Positions 7,796 through 17,125 are shown, numbered from the stretch's first letter. The stretch: DNA of 40,438 bases from Dethiobacter sp. (GCA_003605065.1 QZJM01000041.1:1-40438), one strand, 5' to 3'. Numbers and translations: made by a program. The notes: generated from the letters alone by a model not told the origin.

Positions 7796-8614
7796 CTAAT
7801 TGCCGCCGCCAACCAGCAAAGGCAAAGGATCTAAAGGCTCACCCTTCGCTCTTACCTCGAAATACAGGGCGGGTTTGTTTTCCTGGGGAGCCATCCCGAC
7901 TCTTGCTATATTTTGGCCTTGTTTTACTTCTTCCCTCTCATTGACCAGCACTTCCCACAGGTAACCGTATAAGGTCTCCATCCCCGCAGGATGTTCCAGT
8001 AATAAGTAAAGCCCGTAAGAAGGATGTTCTCCTATTCCTACCACACGGCCGCCGGCTGAAGCCCGGACATAAGTCCCCCGCGGAGTACTAAACACCAGGC
8101 CGTAAAACATCTCTTCTTTTTGGAGGAGAGAATTAAACTTTAATCCAAAGGTTTTCTCCAGTTCCCCTTCGAGAGGAGCAATAAATTTGAGCTCTTTGTC
8201 GGGCAAGATATTGCCCCCGGGCGCAATTACAACTCTTTCCAAACTGGATTCCAGGTTACCTTCCCATAATTTCCTGATTACAGGTGCTACGTCACGGCCA
8301 ACTTCCATAAAATCCATTTTCCAGGTTGTTACATATTGAATTTTTTGCAAAATGGAAGCAGTGAAGGGCATTTTAACAAAGGAAAAAAGCAAAACGATTA
8401 ATATGGCCAATAAAGCGAGTGTAATCTTAAAGAGTAAAAAGTTATGCATATCCTTTAAAATGGACAGGGGGAAAAAATTAAAGCTAGAATCCAGCTCCCG
8501 GTCTATTTCTTCATCTCCATGCCACCTGGTTCTTTCCTTTAAGGAGGAATATTCTTCCAACCTACTCCTTAAATTGGAATAGGGTGCTGCCTTTCTCTTC
8601 TTTTTAAAGTACAT
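7796..8614 (-). CDS. spoIVFA: SpoIVFA-like membrane-anchored M23 (LytM) protein
   Basis: A 272-residue protein with a basic N-terminus (MYFKKKRKAAPYSNLRSRLE), one transmembrane helix near residues 60-80, and a C-terminal LytM/M23 peptidase-like domain (GRVVGIGEHPSYGLYLLLEH, then GYLWEVLVNEREEVKQGQNI). In Bacillus SpoIVFA is the degenerate M23 inhibitor and scaffold of SpoIVFB at the forespore membrane. Its usual position directly before spoIVFB supports the call. The full HxxxD...HxH zinc site is not apparent, consistent with a non-catalytic regulator. Confidence 0.85.
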   Translation of the reverse strand: MYFKKKRKAAPYSNLRSRLEEYSSLKERTRWHGDEEIDRELDSSFNFFPLSILKDMHNFLLFKITLALLAILIVLLFSFVKMPFTASILQKIQYVTTWKMDFMEVGRDVAPVIRKLWEGNLESSLERVVIAPGGNILPDKELKFIAPLEGELEKTFGLKFNSLLQKEEMFYGLVFSTPRGTYVRASAGGRVVGIGEHPSYGLYLLLEHPAGMETLYGYLWEVLVNEREEVKQGQNIARVGMAPQENKPALYFEVRAKGEPLDPLPLLVGGGN

Positions 8615-8677
8615 TCTTATACCCTCCCGGGGATTTGTGGTGCCTGTACATATATATTCCAGTGTTATATTTTTATG

Positions 8678-9793
8678 CTAGAATTGAATCTTGTGACGTC
8701 GCATACCCACGTTAATTACAATCCCCACAGAGAGCATATTCACCAGCATGGAATTTCCACCGTAGCTCATAAAAGGTAAGGGTAACCCGGTAACAGGCAT
8801 TATACTGAGAGTCATACCGACGTTAACAAGGATTTGAAAAATTATCATGGCGGCAATACCTGTACAGATAAAAGCGCCAAAGCTATCCTTGGAAAAGGAA
8901 CCGATTTTTAAGATACGATAAATAAGAAAAAGGTATAAAAGAAACAATACCACTGCCCCTAAAAACCCCAGTTCCTCTCCCAGTACGGAAAAAATAAAAT
9001 CTGTATGCTGAGCCGGTATAAATTGTAAGCGAGCCTGGGTGCCTTCAAAAAGACCCTTACCGGTCACTCCCCCTGAACCAATGGCAATCATTGATTGCTT
9101 TAACTGGTAGCCAAAATTGAGCGGATCCAACTCGGGGTTTAAAAAAACAATAAGGCGCATTTTTTGATAAGGAAGCAGGCGAGTCCATAAAAATGGAAAA
9201 AGTGCCAGGCCGGAACACAGGAAAATTAAGAGGTTTTTCCATGGTACCCCTGCTATGAACAACATGCCAAAGAAAATAATAATAAAGACCAGCGATGTTC
9301 CCAAATCCGGCTGCAAAAAAATCAATGCCATGGGAACAGCAACATAAAGGAGAAAGGAGAAAGAGATAAAAAAGCTTTTAAGCTTATCTTCGTAATCCAC
9401 CAGTAAGCGGGCCAGAGTTATGATAATAATTACTTTAGCCAGTTCAGAAGGTTGAAAGTCAAATACTTTTAAATCTAACCAGCGGTAAGCACCTCCTCCT
9501 TCTCTTCCCACAAAAAGAACTGCACTTAAAAAAACGAGGTTGCCGGCATATATATACCAGCACCAGCGATAAAAATTGACATAATCTATACTGATGATCA
9601 CAAAGATAGCAACCATCCCGAGAGCAATCCAAACAGCCTGTTTTCTTAAAAACAAAAAAGGATCGCTGATATTAGCCCCCTGCGTGGCACTACCGATTAC
9701 AAGCAGGCCGTAACAACAGAGAACTAACATAATTAATAGGAGCTGATAATCAAAATTTTTAAGAAGCCGGCGATCAAACATCTTTTCTTTCAC
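8678..9793 (-). CDS. rodA: RodA, SEDS-family peptidoglycan glycosyltransferase
   Basis: A 371-residue, roughly ten-helix protein of the SEDS family (FtsW/RodA/SpoVE). Typical motifs are GREGGGAYRWLDLKVFDFQP then SELAK, the LQPDLGTSLVF loop, and the C-terminal PVTGLPLPFMSYGGNSM. RodA polymerises glycan strands during cell elongation with its partner class B PBP, encoded immediately upstream. The GTG start overlaps the pbp2 stop codon by one base (TAGTG); an ATG four codons in is an alternative. minC and minD, which often sit between pbp2 and rodA in Clostridia, are absent. Confidence 0.95.
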   Translation of the reverse strand: MKEKMFDRRLLKNFDYQLLLIMLVLCCYGLLVIGSATQGANISDPFLFLRKQAVWIALGMVAIFVIISIDYVNFYRWCWYIYAGNLVFLSAVLFVGREGGGAYRWLDLKVFDFQPSELAKVIIIITLARLLVDYEDKLKSFFISFSFLLYVAVPMALIFLQPDLGTSLVFIIIFFGMLFIAGVPWKNLLIFLCSGLALFPFLWTRLLPYQKMRLIVFLNPELDPLNFGYQLKQSMIAIGSGGVTGKGLFEGTQARLQFIPAQHTDFIFSVLGEELGFLGAVVLFLLYLFLIYRILKIGSFSKDSFGAFICTGIAAMIIFQILVNVGMTLSIMPVTGLPLPFMSYGGNSMLVNMLSVGIVINVGMRRHKIQF

Positions 9794-11604
9794 TACTCCT
9801 CTGGGACACGAAAGTATTCCTCTAAAATTTTACGCGCTACCAGGATAGATGTGCTCCCACGCGATTCTCCGTGTTTTATAAAAACAGCAAGGGCTAACTC
9901 CGGTTCTTCCAGTGGAGCAAAAGCGACAAAAAGGCTGTGGGAAGGAATGCTGCCATCCCTGCCGACAACCTGGGCCGTACCGGTTTTCCCCGCTACTCTT
10001 ATGGGAAAGTCGGCCAGGCGTGCCCCTGTCCCCCCCGGCAGCGTAACCAGAGACATGGACTGCCGGATAATTTCCCAGTTTGACTCCTCTGCTTCCATGA
10101 AATAAAGGACCTCCGGTTCGGCGATCATTTTTGTAGAGCCTTCGCTGTCAACAATCTTTTGCACCAGGTAGGGGCGGTAGTGAATACCAACGTTGGCGAT
10201 CATGGCCACATAATTAGCCAGTTGAAGTGGGGTAATACTATGAAAGCTCTGGCCGATGGCTGCGTCCATAGTTTCTGCGGGGTACCAGGGATCTCTGTAC
10301 AGAGTGCTTTTAAACTCCCGGCTGGCCACGATCCCCTTTTTCTCACCAAAAATGTCGGTTAGCCCCACAGGGTTACCAAAACCAAATTCCCGGGAATAAT
10401 GGGCCAGGGTGTCAATACCTACTCTCAATCCCATTTCATAGAAAAAAATGTTGCAGGATTTTTGCAGCGCTTCAAAAATGTTTAAAGCCCCATGGGCTGT
10501 TCCCTGGAAACAGGACTTGGTTGCCCCGTAACGTGTTACGGTTCCGCTGCACGATACCCTCTCTCCCTTTGAAACGGCCCTTTCCTGCAATGCTGCCATA
10601 GCTGTAACCATTTTAAAAGTTGAACCTATAGGATAATGCTCTTCTATAGCCTTATTCACCAGGGGACGCCGCGGGTCTTTTACTAAAACAGGAAAATCAA
10701 GGCGAAAAGTGTTGGGATCGTAGGAGGGAATACTGGCCATAGCGAGAATACCGCCGCTGCGTGGATCAAGTACTACAGCAGCAGCCTCCCCGGCATACCT
10801 GTTGTTTTCATTTAATAAACCTTCCACAACTTCATTTAAAGCCTGCTCCAGTACCTGCTGCAACCGGGCGTCTATGGTTAAATATATGTCATCTCCCGGC
10901 TTCGGCTCGACTCTTTCAAACTCCCTGATAGCCTGCCCCGTAGAATTTACTTCCACCTGGAGACCCCCGTCTTCTCCCCTTAAAAACGGTTCCCAGGCCA
11001 TCTCTATCCCTGCCTGTCCCACCAGGTCCCCGAGCTGGTATTCATATCCTGCTTTTTTCCATTGTTCCTTTAGCCAGTCGGGCACAGTGCCCTCTCCCAT
11101 ATAACCAAGTATATGGGAGGCAAAATTACCAAAAACAAAATTCCTGATAGGCTGAACTTCGATCAACACACCGGGTAGCTCCATCCGCCTTTCGGCAATT
11201 CTGGAGACCGTTTCCATGCTTACATCCGTTTTCAAACGTATGGGTAAATAACGGCGGTAAAATTGGGAGTAATTTTTTGCCCTTATTTCCTCTTCTTCCA
11301 TTTCCAGTAGTTCAGCCAGGTACGAAATAGTTTCCTGATCGTACCCCCTGCCCAGATCTACCAGGGAAACAGTAAAGCCCGGCCTGTTTGTAACCAGCTG
11401 CCGGCCGTTTTTATCAAATATTTCTCCCCGGGGTGCGGTAATTGGTAAAATGCGCAGGCGGTTTTTTTCAGCCCTGCCCCAGTAATGCTCGTACTGGATA
11501 ATTTGCAGGTATGCCAGGCGAGCGGAAAGAACAATAAAGATAAACACCACAATAGAAATAAAAAGCCTTGTTCTTTTTAGCATTTTTTTGTCCATATTGA
11601 TCAC
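9793..11604 (-). CDS. mrdA: Penicillin-binding protein 2 (class B transpeptidase)
   Basis: A 603-residue class B PBP. One N-terminal membrane anchor (about 12-35) is followed by a dimerisation domain (APRGEIFDKNGRQL and RNFVFGNFASHILGYMGE). The transpeptidase domain carries all three catalytic motifs: S328-T-F-K331, S383-C-N, and K540-T-G. It crosslinks lateral-wall peptidoglycan with RodA under MreB control. It lies 16 bases after mreD and overlaps rodA by one base. Nothing is missing. The exact start is uncertain among several closely spaced codons (MINMDKKMLKR). Confidence 0.95.
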   Translation of the reverse strand: MINMDKKMLKRTRLFISIVVFIFIVLSARLAYLQIIQYEHYWGRAEKNRLRILPITAPRGEIFDKNGRQLVTNRPGFTVSLVDLGRGYDQETISYLAELLEMEEEEIRAKNYSQFYRRYLPIRLKTDVSMETVSRIAERRMELPGVLIEVQPIRNFVFGNFASHILGYMGEGTVPDWLKEQWKKAGYEYQLGDLVGQAGIEMAWEPFLRGEDGGLQVEVNSTGQAIREFERVEPKPGDDIYLTIDARLQQVLEQALNEVVEGLLNENNRYAGEAAAVVLDPRSGGILAMASIPSYDPNTFRLDFPVLVKDPRRPLVNKAIEEHYPIGSTFKMVTAMAALQERAVSKGERVSCSGTVTRYGATKSCFQGTAHGALNIFEALQKSCNIFFYEMGLRVGIDTLAHYSREFGFGNPVGLTDIFGEKKGIVASREFKSTLYRDPWYPAETMDAAIGQSFHSITPLQLANYVAMIANVGIHYRPYLVQKIVDSEGSTKMIAEPEVLYFMEAEESNWEIIRQSMSLVTLPGGTGARLADFPIRVAGKTGTAQVVGRDGSIPSHSLFVAFAPLEEPELALAVFIKHGESRGSTSILVARKILEEYFRVPEE

Positions 11605-11620
11605 TCAACTACTTTACTGA

Positions 11621-12169
11621 TTACTTGAAAGAGGGATAAAAGAAGTTATGTTGTTCAGCCCGGTAGAACAATGGATATAAAAACATTGTTAAAATAAAGT
11701 GGTAAACGGCCCTGGGCAAAAAAAACTTTTCCAGTGCAAAATAGAAACTAAATGTATTTCCCCAGAAAAAGCCTGTAAGAGAAAATACGATGATCTCGTG
11801 GACAAAGGTAACAAAGAATACCGTTATCATGGGGCCAATAATCTGATCCCGGTAAATTTCGTGCGAGGCTAAACCGGCAAGTAAGGCCGCAATCATTTTG
11901 GCTAGGCAAAAAAAGCCGATTGCAGGTCCCCAAAACACATCCTGAATAAAACCGGCTATTATACCGATCATAATAGCTCTCTTATCGCCCCAGATAAAAG
12001 CAAGGCAAACTACCATAATAAGGAGTAAATCAGGTATAACCCCGCTGACAATAAAAAATGTCATCAGGGAGCCCTGGATAACCATTATTATAATAGTACT
12101 GATAATGATGCTTAAGTAAAGGGTAAAATGATTCTTATTCCTCAGAAGGAACCACCTCTTCACCTTCAT
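11621..12169 (-). CDS. mreD: Rod-shape protein MreD
   Basis: A 182-residue, very hydrophobic protein with about five to six membrane helices and the MreD-like stretch IMIGIIAGFIQDVFWGPAIG. MreD is the integral membrane part of the elongasome beside MreC and RodA. The ATG at 12167-12169 lies inside the end of mreC, giving a 35-base overlap. A frame open 32 codons further upstream would only add translated mreC shadow (Arg/Trp-rich, no similarity) and is rejected. Identification rests on hydrophobicity, the FIQDVFWG segment and position. Confidence 0.87.
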   Translation of the reverse strand: MKVKRWFLLRNKNHFTLYLSIIISTIIIMVIQGSLMTFFIVSGVIPDLLLIMVVCLAFIWGDKRAIMIGIIAGFIQDVFWGPAIGFFCLAKMIAALLAGLASHEIYRDQIIGPMITVFFVTFVHEIIVFSLTGFFWGNTFSFYFALEKFFLPRAVYHFILTMFLYPLFYRAEQHNFFYPSFK

Positions 12170-13013
12170 CTTTTTTTTCCGGTGGAAGTTCAACCACAAT
12201 AAAGACTTCTTCCAGGCGGTTAAAGTTAACAGCAGGTATAATAATGGCCTGCTGCAGCAAACCATACTGATCTTTTCCTACTTGTAATACATGACCGATA
12301 ACCAATCCCTTGGGGAAAACTCCCCCTAAACCCGAGGAAATTACAGTATCACCAGGTTGAATATTGGCTTCGGGAGGCAGGTTAATTATTCTCAGATGCC
12401 CTTTTTTACCGGGATATCCTTCCACTATGCCTATGAACCCGGGTTCACGGGAACGTTGAACCAGGGCGCTTACCGCCCGGCGTGAATCCGTAAGCATCAA
12501 CACCCGGGAAGAGTTCCTGGAAACTAACATAACGTTGCCGACAAGGCCAGAAGATGTGACTACGGCCATATCTTTCTCTACGCCATCAGCGTATCCTTTA
12601 TTAATAGTTATTGTTTCAAACCAATAACTGGGGTCTCTGGCAATAACTTCGGCCGGCAATAGAGAATATTCTGTACGTTCTTTAAAACCTAACATTTCCC
12701 TCAACCGGTAATTTTCCTTTTGTAATTCCAGCAGTTGGTAATGAACATTCTCCCTGGCAGCAAGTTGAATTTTAAGTTTCTTATTCTCCTCCAGTACCCT
12801 TTCGTAATCAACAATTCCCTGGAAAAAGGTAGAAGTTCTCAGGCCTATCTGAGAAAAAAACCCTTGCACCGGGGAAAGACCTGTCATGATCAGATCCTCT
12901 GCAAAGGTATAACGGGAACGAAATTTTCCTGTAAAAAAAATCAGAGAAAGAAATAAAATAATTAAACCTAAAATCCCCATAACTTTCCGGGTCGTTTGGT
13001 TCAATTTCAACAC
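12135..13013 (-). CDS. mreC: Rod-shape protein MreC
   Basis: A 292-residue bitopic protein: cytoplasmic tail, one TM helix (about 12-27), a coiled coil (about 70-110, YERVLEENKKLKIQLAAREN) and a beta-barrel domain. Family motifs are VIARDPSYWFETITINKG, GLVGNVMLVSRNSSRVLML, and DTVISSGLGGVFPKGLVIG. MreC organises PBP2, RodA and MreB at the lateral wall. It lies 18 bases after mreB and overlaps mreD. Its acidic tail (EEVVPSEE) is encoded in the overlap. Confidence 0.94.
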   Translation of the reverse strand: MLKLNQTTRKVMGILGLIILFLSLIFFTGKFRSRYTFAEDLIMTGLSPVQGFFSQIGLRTSTFFQGIVDYERVLEENKKLKIQLAARENVHYQLLELQKENYRLREMLGFKERTEYSLLPAEVIARDPSYWFETITINKGYADGVEKDMAVVTSSGLVGNVMLVSRNSSRVLMLTDSRRAVSALVQRSREPGFIGIVEGYPGKKGHLRIINLPPEANIQPGDTVISSGLGGVFPKGLVIGHVLQVGKDQYGLLQQAIIIPAVNFNRLEEVFIVVELPPEKKDEGEEVVPSEE

Positions 13014-13031
13014 TCCAACTATTTTTTAGGC

Positions 13032-14066
13032 TTAAAAGGACCTGTAAGGTGTAATGGCCACCCTTCTTAAGAGATCTATGGCGGAAAGTGCTTTTCCTGC
13101 TCCGAGGACAACACAATCAAGGGGGTTTTCCGCTATATAGACAGGCATCCCTGTTTCTTCAGCGATCAGTTTATCCAGTCCTTTTAAAAGAGCGCCTCCT
13201 CCGGTCATTACGATACCTTTTTCCATTATATCGGCAGCCAGTTCCGGAGGGGTTCGTTCCAGGGTGATCTTTATGGTTTCCAAAATGGCGGTAACAGGTT
13301 CCGCCAGAGCGGATTCTATCTCCCAGGAACTAATGGTTAATACCTTCGGCAGCCCGGTAACAAGATCTCTTCCCCTGATTTCCATATGTTCTTCGTCTGT
13401 AATACGATAAGCTGAACCTATTTTAATTTTAACCTCTTCGGCAGTACGTTCCCCGATCATTAAATTATAGGTTTTTTTAATGTAATTAATAATGGCTTCA
13501 TCCATCTCATCTCCACCAACACGGATGGATTTGCTGGTTACAATACCTCCTAAGGATATAACAGCAACTTCAGAAGTGCCACCACCCACATCCACAATCA
13601 TGCTTCCCGTGGGTTCTTCTACAGGCAGGCCGGCACCTATAGCTGCAGCCATAGGCTCTTCAATAAGAAAAGCTTCTTTTGCTCCAGCCTGTTTTGTTGC
13701 ATCCAATACGGCTCTTTTTTCCACCTCCGTAACACCGGAAGGAACACAAACAACAACCTGAGGTAAAAAAATAGCATGACGACGGTAAGATCTGGCAATA
13801 AAATGACGTAACATGATTTGCGTTACATCAAAGTCCGCAATAACGCCATCTTTCATGGGCCTGATGGCAACAATATTTCCGGGGGTACGCCCGATCATCT
13901 TCTTGGCCTCTTCCCCCACGGCCAGTATAGTGCCGGTATCCCTGCGTATGGCAACTACAGAAGGTTCCCGCAGGACGATTCCTTTACCTTTTACATAAAC
14001 CAGCGTGTTGGCAGTGCCCAAATCAATACCGATATTCCTGGAAAAATACCTGGTAAAGAATGCCAT
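13032..14066 (-). CDS. mreB: Actin-like cell-shape protein MreB
   Basis: A 344-residue actin homologue. It shows phosphate 1 motif [17 protein letters not shown], phosphate 2 motif [16 protein letters not shown], and the adenosine motif [19 protein letters not shown]. MreB filaments direct sidewall synthesis. AGAAAGGAGAAAG-type SD sequence precedes the ATG. It is the first gene after a good predicted promoter at 14109-14137 and heads mreBCD-pbp2-rodA, although read-through from radC is also possible. Confidence 0.97.
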   Translation of the reverse strand: MAFFTRYFSRNIGIDLGTANTLVYVKGKGIVLREPSVVAIRRDTGTILAVGEEAKKMIGRTPGNIVAIRPMKDGVIADFDVTQIMLRHFIARSYRRHAIFLPQVVVCVPSGVTEVEKRAVLDATKQAGAKEAFLIEEPMAAAIGAGLPVEEPTGSMIVDVGGGTSEVAVISLGGIVTSKSIRVGGDEMDEAIINYIKKTYNLMIGERTAEEVKIKIGSAYRITDEEHMEIRGRDLVTGLPKVLTISSWEIESALAEPVTAILETIKITLERTPPELAADIMEKGIVMTGGGALLKGLDKLIAEETGMPVYIAENPLDCVVLGAGKALSAIDLLRRVAITPYRSF

Positions 14067-14108
14067 TTACGGCTTTCTCCTTTCGTTCTCCAAATTTTGC
14101 CCTGTTGA

Positions 14109-14137
14109 ATTATATCAACCTTCTAGAGCTGTCACAA
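14109..14137 (-). promoter_or_regulatory. Predicted sigma-A promoter of the mreB operon
   Basis: On the minus strand TTGTGA is followed after exactly 17 bases by a perfect TATAAT. The predicted transcription start lies about 35 bases before the mreB ATG. The intergenic space to radC also has an ACACGTGT palindrome just upstream, a possible regulator site. Confidence 0.6.
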
Positions 14138-14180
14138 CACGTGTTATTTTCCTTTATTAACATATTATACCATAAAACTG

Positions 14181-14843
14181 TCAATCCATAAGTCCTTTTT
14201 CTTTAAAGCTTAAATACTTTCCTTCCCCGACAATGATATGGTCCAGCACATTTATACCAAGAATCTTTCCAGCTTCCACCAGTCTGCCTGTAACCTCAAG
14301 ATCTTCCCGGCTCGGTGAAGGATCGCCGCTGGGGTGATTATGTACCAAAATCACGGCGGCAGCACTTTTTTTTACAGGAAAATTAAATATTTCCCGGGGA
14401 TGCACAATAGAAGAATTTAAACTTCCTATAGAAATATCCTCTACCGATATAATCTGGTTTTTCGTATTTAAAAGGATAATTTTAAAATATTCTTTACGGT
14501 AATAACGCATCTCCTCCATTAAAAAATCAGCAACCTCGCGAGGAGAGCTTAAAGAAAGACTCTCAGGACGCAGAGTGGAGGCCATCCGCCTGCCCAGTTC
14601 CAGAGCCGCCTTAATCTGGATAGCTTTTACCAGGCCAATTCCTTTGATCTCCTGCAGTTCCTCCAGGGTGGAATCAGGCAGAAAGCGCAAACCCCCTGCC
14701 TGGTAGATGATCCTTTCAGCAAGGTGTAACGCAGTTTCTTCACGATAGCCTGTCCTTAAGATTATGGCCAGAAGTTCTGTATTGGAGATTTTTTCTGCCC
14801 CCAGCTCTTTCATTCTTTCCCGGGGACGCTCTTCAAAAGGCAA
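14181..14843 (-). CDS. radC: RadC family JAB/MPN domain protein
   Basis: About 220 residues. An N-terminal helix-hairpin-helix region (LQEIKGIGLVKAIQIKAALELG) is followed by a JAB/MPN metalloprotein domain with the zinc signature VHNHPSGDPSPSREDLEVT. Function is unsettled; the family was named for DNA repair, but that phenotype was withdrawn. The maf-radC-mreB order is conserved. The start is a problem: the TTG at 14843 has no nearby SD, while the conserved N-terminus (KKLTIKDLPFEERPRER) extends ten codons further up to a perfect AAAGGAGG that is not followed by ATG, GTG or TTG. An ACG at 14871-14873 is optimally spaced and may be the true start. Confidence 0.92.
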   Translation of the reverse strand: MPFEERPRERMKELGAEKISNTELLAIILRTGYREETALHLAERIIYQAGGLRFLPDSTLEELQEIKGIGLVKAIQIKAALELGRRMASTLRPESLSLSSPREVADFLMEEMRYYRKEYFKIILLNTKNQIISVEDISIGSLNSSIVHPREIFNFPVKKSAAAVILVHNHPSGDPSPSREDLEVTGRLVEAGKILGINVLDHIIVGEGKYLSFKEKGLMD

Positions 14844-14894
14844 ATCTTTGATTGTTAATTTTTTTCCCGCCGTAACCTCCTCCTTTCTGCCAAT

Positions 14895-15455
14895 CTACCA
14901 AACCGGAAAATCCCACTCTTTAAGCATAGCTGCAGTCCTGGCCAGGGGTAAGCCGACTACGTTAAAAAAACATCCTTCCACTTTTTGCACAAAAACAGCG
15001 CCTTTACCCTGAGCAGCGTATGAACCGGCCTTATCAAAAGGTTCCCCCGAAGCAACATAGGCATCTATTTCTTCCTTTTCAATTTGCCGCATCCATACCA
15101 GGGTTTCCTCCCTGGTGGAAAGTTCCCGAGAGCCCTTTACCAGGGCAACCCCTGTTACCACCTTGTGAACCTGCCCGCTTAAAGACATCAACATGGCCCG
15201 TGCTTCCTGCTCATCCCGGGGCTTGCCCAGCGCCTTTCCTGCATAGATTACAGCAGTATCGGCTCCTAAAATCAAATCATCAGGGTAACTGGAACGAACG
15301 CTCCTGGCTTTGGCCAGGGCCAGACCCTCCACCTGACCCTCATCATGTATGGCCGGTTCATGATAGTGACTTTTTACCACCAGAAAGTTGATACCGATCT
15401 GTTTCAATAAATCGGCACGCCACGGTGAAGCTGAAGCCAGGATTAATTGGCTCAA
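14895..15455 (-). CDS. maf: Maf family nucleotide pyrophosphatase
   Basis: A 186-residue house-cleaning nucleoside triphosphate pyrophosphatase that hydrolyses non-canonical or methylated NTPs; it was first described as a septum inhibitor. Motifs are MSQLILASASP at the N-terminus, LILGADTAVIYAGKALGKP, and the C-terminal GKGAVFVQKVEGCFFNVVGL. The TTG at 15453-15455 is 7 bases after GGAGG and begins exactly at the family N-terminus; an upstream in-frame start is rejected. The usual SxSPRR motif reads SASPWR, so the first Arg is replaced by Trp. It lies just before radC. Confidence 0.94.
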   Translation of the reverse strand: MSQLILASASPWRADLLKQIGINFLVVKSHYHEPAIHDEGQVEGLALAKARSVRSSYPDDLILGADTAVIYAGKALGKPRDEQEARAMLMSLSGQVHKVVTGVALVKGSRELSTREETLVWMRQIEKEEIDAYVASGEPFDKAGSYAAQGKGAVFVQKVEGCFFNVVGLPLARTAAMLKEWDFPVW

Positions 15456-15520
15456 AATAAAACCTCCGGAAAATATAAAATGGAACGGCAAATACTTATG
15501 CCCGTCGAGTTAGCTCATCA

Positions 15521-16102
15521 TTAAAATGAATGTTTTAGCTGCAAACCGACGCGTCCGGCAATTTCTTCAAGATAGATTGTTACCATACCGGTAAAAATAC
15601 CTGTGGGAACTGCCAAAAGGAGTAAAAAGGGCAGGTACCCCCTGAACAGAATAAAATTCTGTACCAGAATGGAAGCCAGGACCAGCTGTACGATATTAAA
15701 AGTTACCGCACCGGCCAGGCTTACGGAAATCAACGTGATCTTTCGCCTTTTGTATAAATTTATAAACAGGGCCATGGCCAGGCAGCTCAACACAGCGCCG
15801 CTAAAACTAAGGTAAAAACCAAACCCCATGAAATTACCAACCAGAAAGCTTCCGATAATGCTGCGCAAAGAAGCGACAACCAGGCCGCTGCGATAACCGT
15901 ACAAAACAATGGCAAACAATGTGATGATATTGGCCAGGCCCAGTTTTGCTCCCGGAACAGGTATAGGAGCAGGTATAGCTGCCTCTACCGTATGCACTGC
16001 TACGGCAAAAGCAACCAGCAGGGCCAAATAAACCATTTTAAAAGTTTTACCCTTTATCACTCTTTTAACGCCACCTAACTTCTTTCCCGACGAGAGTTTC
16101 AT
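15521..16102 (-). CDS. Gx transporter family membrane protein (Hpre_diP_synt_I type)
   Basis: A 193-residue protein with about five membrane helices. It contains the signature AAIPAPIPVPGAKLGLANII followed by TLFAIVLYGYRSGLVVASLR of the Gx transporter family, historically annotated as heptaprenyl diphosphate synthase component I. The fold resembles the S components of ECF vitamin transporters; its substrate is not established. It follows apbE by 9 bases on the same strand. This pairing is common near flavinylated redox complexes such as Rnf, so a link to flavin or quinone supply is an inference. Confidence 0.85.
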   Translation of the reverse strand: MKLSSGKKLGGVKRVIKGKTFKMVYLALLVAFAVAVHTVEAAIPAPIPVPGAKLGLANIITLFAIVLYGYRSGLVVASLRSIIGSFLVGNFMGFGFYLSFSGAVLSCLAMALFINLYKRRKITLISVSLAGAVTFNIVQLVLASILVQNFILFRGYLPFLLLLAVPTGIFTGMVTIYLEEIAGRVGLQLKHSF

Positions 16103-16111
16103 GTTTTTAAC

Positions 16112-17125
16112 CTAGAGTATTTTGATCTTATCCCCCAGGCCGGAACTAATATATATTTCACCATCTTTATCGATAATAATGCCTTCTATCCCCTGGAGGC
16201 TTTCCAATAGCTGCATACCTTTTTCCTTACCCCGGACAAATACCGCCGTAGACAAAGCGTCGGAGATGAGTGTATCGGGTGCTACGATGGTTACGCTGGA
16301 TACATCTCCTCCCGGAACCCCTCTCTTGGGATCAAGGATATGATGAAAAACCTCTCCGCCTTCTTCAAAGAACCGCTCGTAGTCACCGGAAGTGGCCACG
16401 CTGCCTTCCTCCAGTTCCAGAACAGCCGCCCAGTTTTGAGGATCACGGGGCGCCTGGATGGCAACCCTCCATTTTTCACCCGAGGGCTTGCTCCCGGTGA
16501 TACTAATATCTCCACCGGCATTTATAAACAACGCTTTTACAGAAAATTGTTTTGCTATTTCCTGCCCCTGGTCCACAATAAACCCTTTGGCAATACCGCC
16601 CAGATCTATCTTCATCCCGGGCTTGGTTAAAAAGATCGTAGCATTGGCCTCATCAATCTCCACCGCTTTGTAATTAACCAGGGGGAGCACCTTGTTAATT
16701 TCTTCTGCAGAAGGCACCCTGGGTTTTTCCGTGCCCCAACCCCACAGCTCTAACAGCGGCCCTACCGTAGGGTCAAAGGCCCCACCTGATAATTCAGCAA
16801 TTTCCAGGGCTTTGCGTGTTACGATAATTGTTTCAGGTTTAACCTTTACGGGGGTACGGCCGGCAGCCTCATTGATACGATTAACATCACTCCCGGAAAT
16901 ATGCCTGCTAAATATATTCTCCAATTGCTGCATTTCAGCAAAAACCGCTTCTATAACAGCATCAGCCTGCTTTTTATTTGTACCATAAACGGCAATATCA
17001 ATCTTGGTATCCATAAAAAATGCCGTTCTCTGATAGTTTTCCCCCTTAGAACACCCCAGCATAGTGATACTTAAAAAAACTATTAACATTAAAATTACGG
17101 CGATTTTATAGATACTGGTTTTCAT
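16112..17125 (-). CDS. apbE: FAD:protein FMN transferase (ApbE)
   Basis: A 337-residue lipoprotein that transfers FMN from FAD to a Thr/Ser in SGAT-type motifs of RnfG, RnfD, NqrB/C and related proteins outside the membrane. It has a signal peptide with lipobox ITMLGC, then YQRTAFFMDTKIDIAVYG, the GGDISITGSKPSGEKWRVAI segment, TSGDYERFFEEGG, HHILDPKRG and SDALSTAVFV, all typical of ApbE. The ATG at 17123-17125 starts directly at the signal peptide; an upstream ATG at 17167 would coincide with the predicted transcription start. The rnf genes about 10 kb away are the obvious clients. Confidence 0.93.
   Translation of the reverse strand: MKTSIYKIAVILMLIVFLSITMLGCSKGENYQRTAFFMDTKIDIAVYGTNKKQADAVIEAVFAEMQQLENIFSRHISGSDVNRINEAAGRTPVKVKPETIIVTRKALEIAELSGGAFDPTVGPLLELWGWGTEKPRVPSAEEINKVLPLVNYKAVEIDEANATIFLTKPGMKIDLGGIAKGFIVDQGQEIAKQFSVKALFINAGGDISITGSKPSGEKWRVAIQAPRDPQNWAAVLELEEGSVATSGDYERFFEEGGEVFHHILDPKRGVPGGDVSSVTIVAPDTLISDALSTAVFVRGKEKGMQLLESLQGIEGIIIDKDGEIYISSGLGDKIKIL

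Noticed and set aside
12170-12265. Longer mreD start
   Set aside because: The extra 32 codons are an out-of-frame copy of the mreC end with no MreD similarity.
14161-14188. TTGACA and TATAAT between radC and mreB on the minus strand
   Set aside because: They are only 9 bases apart, too close for one promoter; the 17-base pair at 14109-14137 is better.
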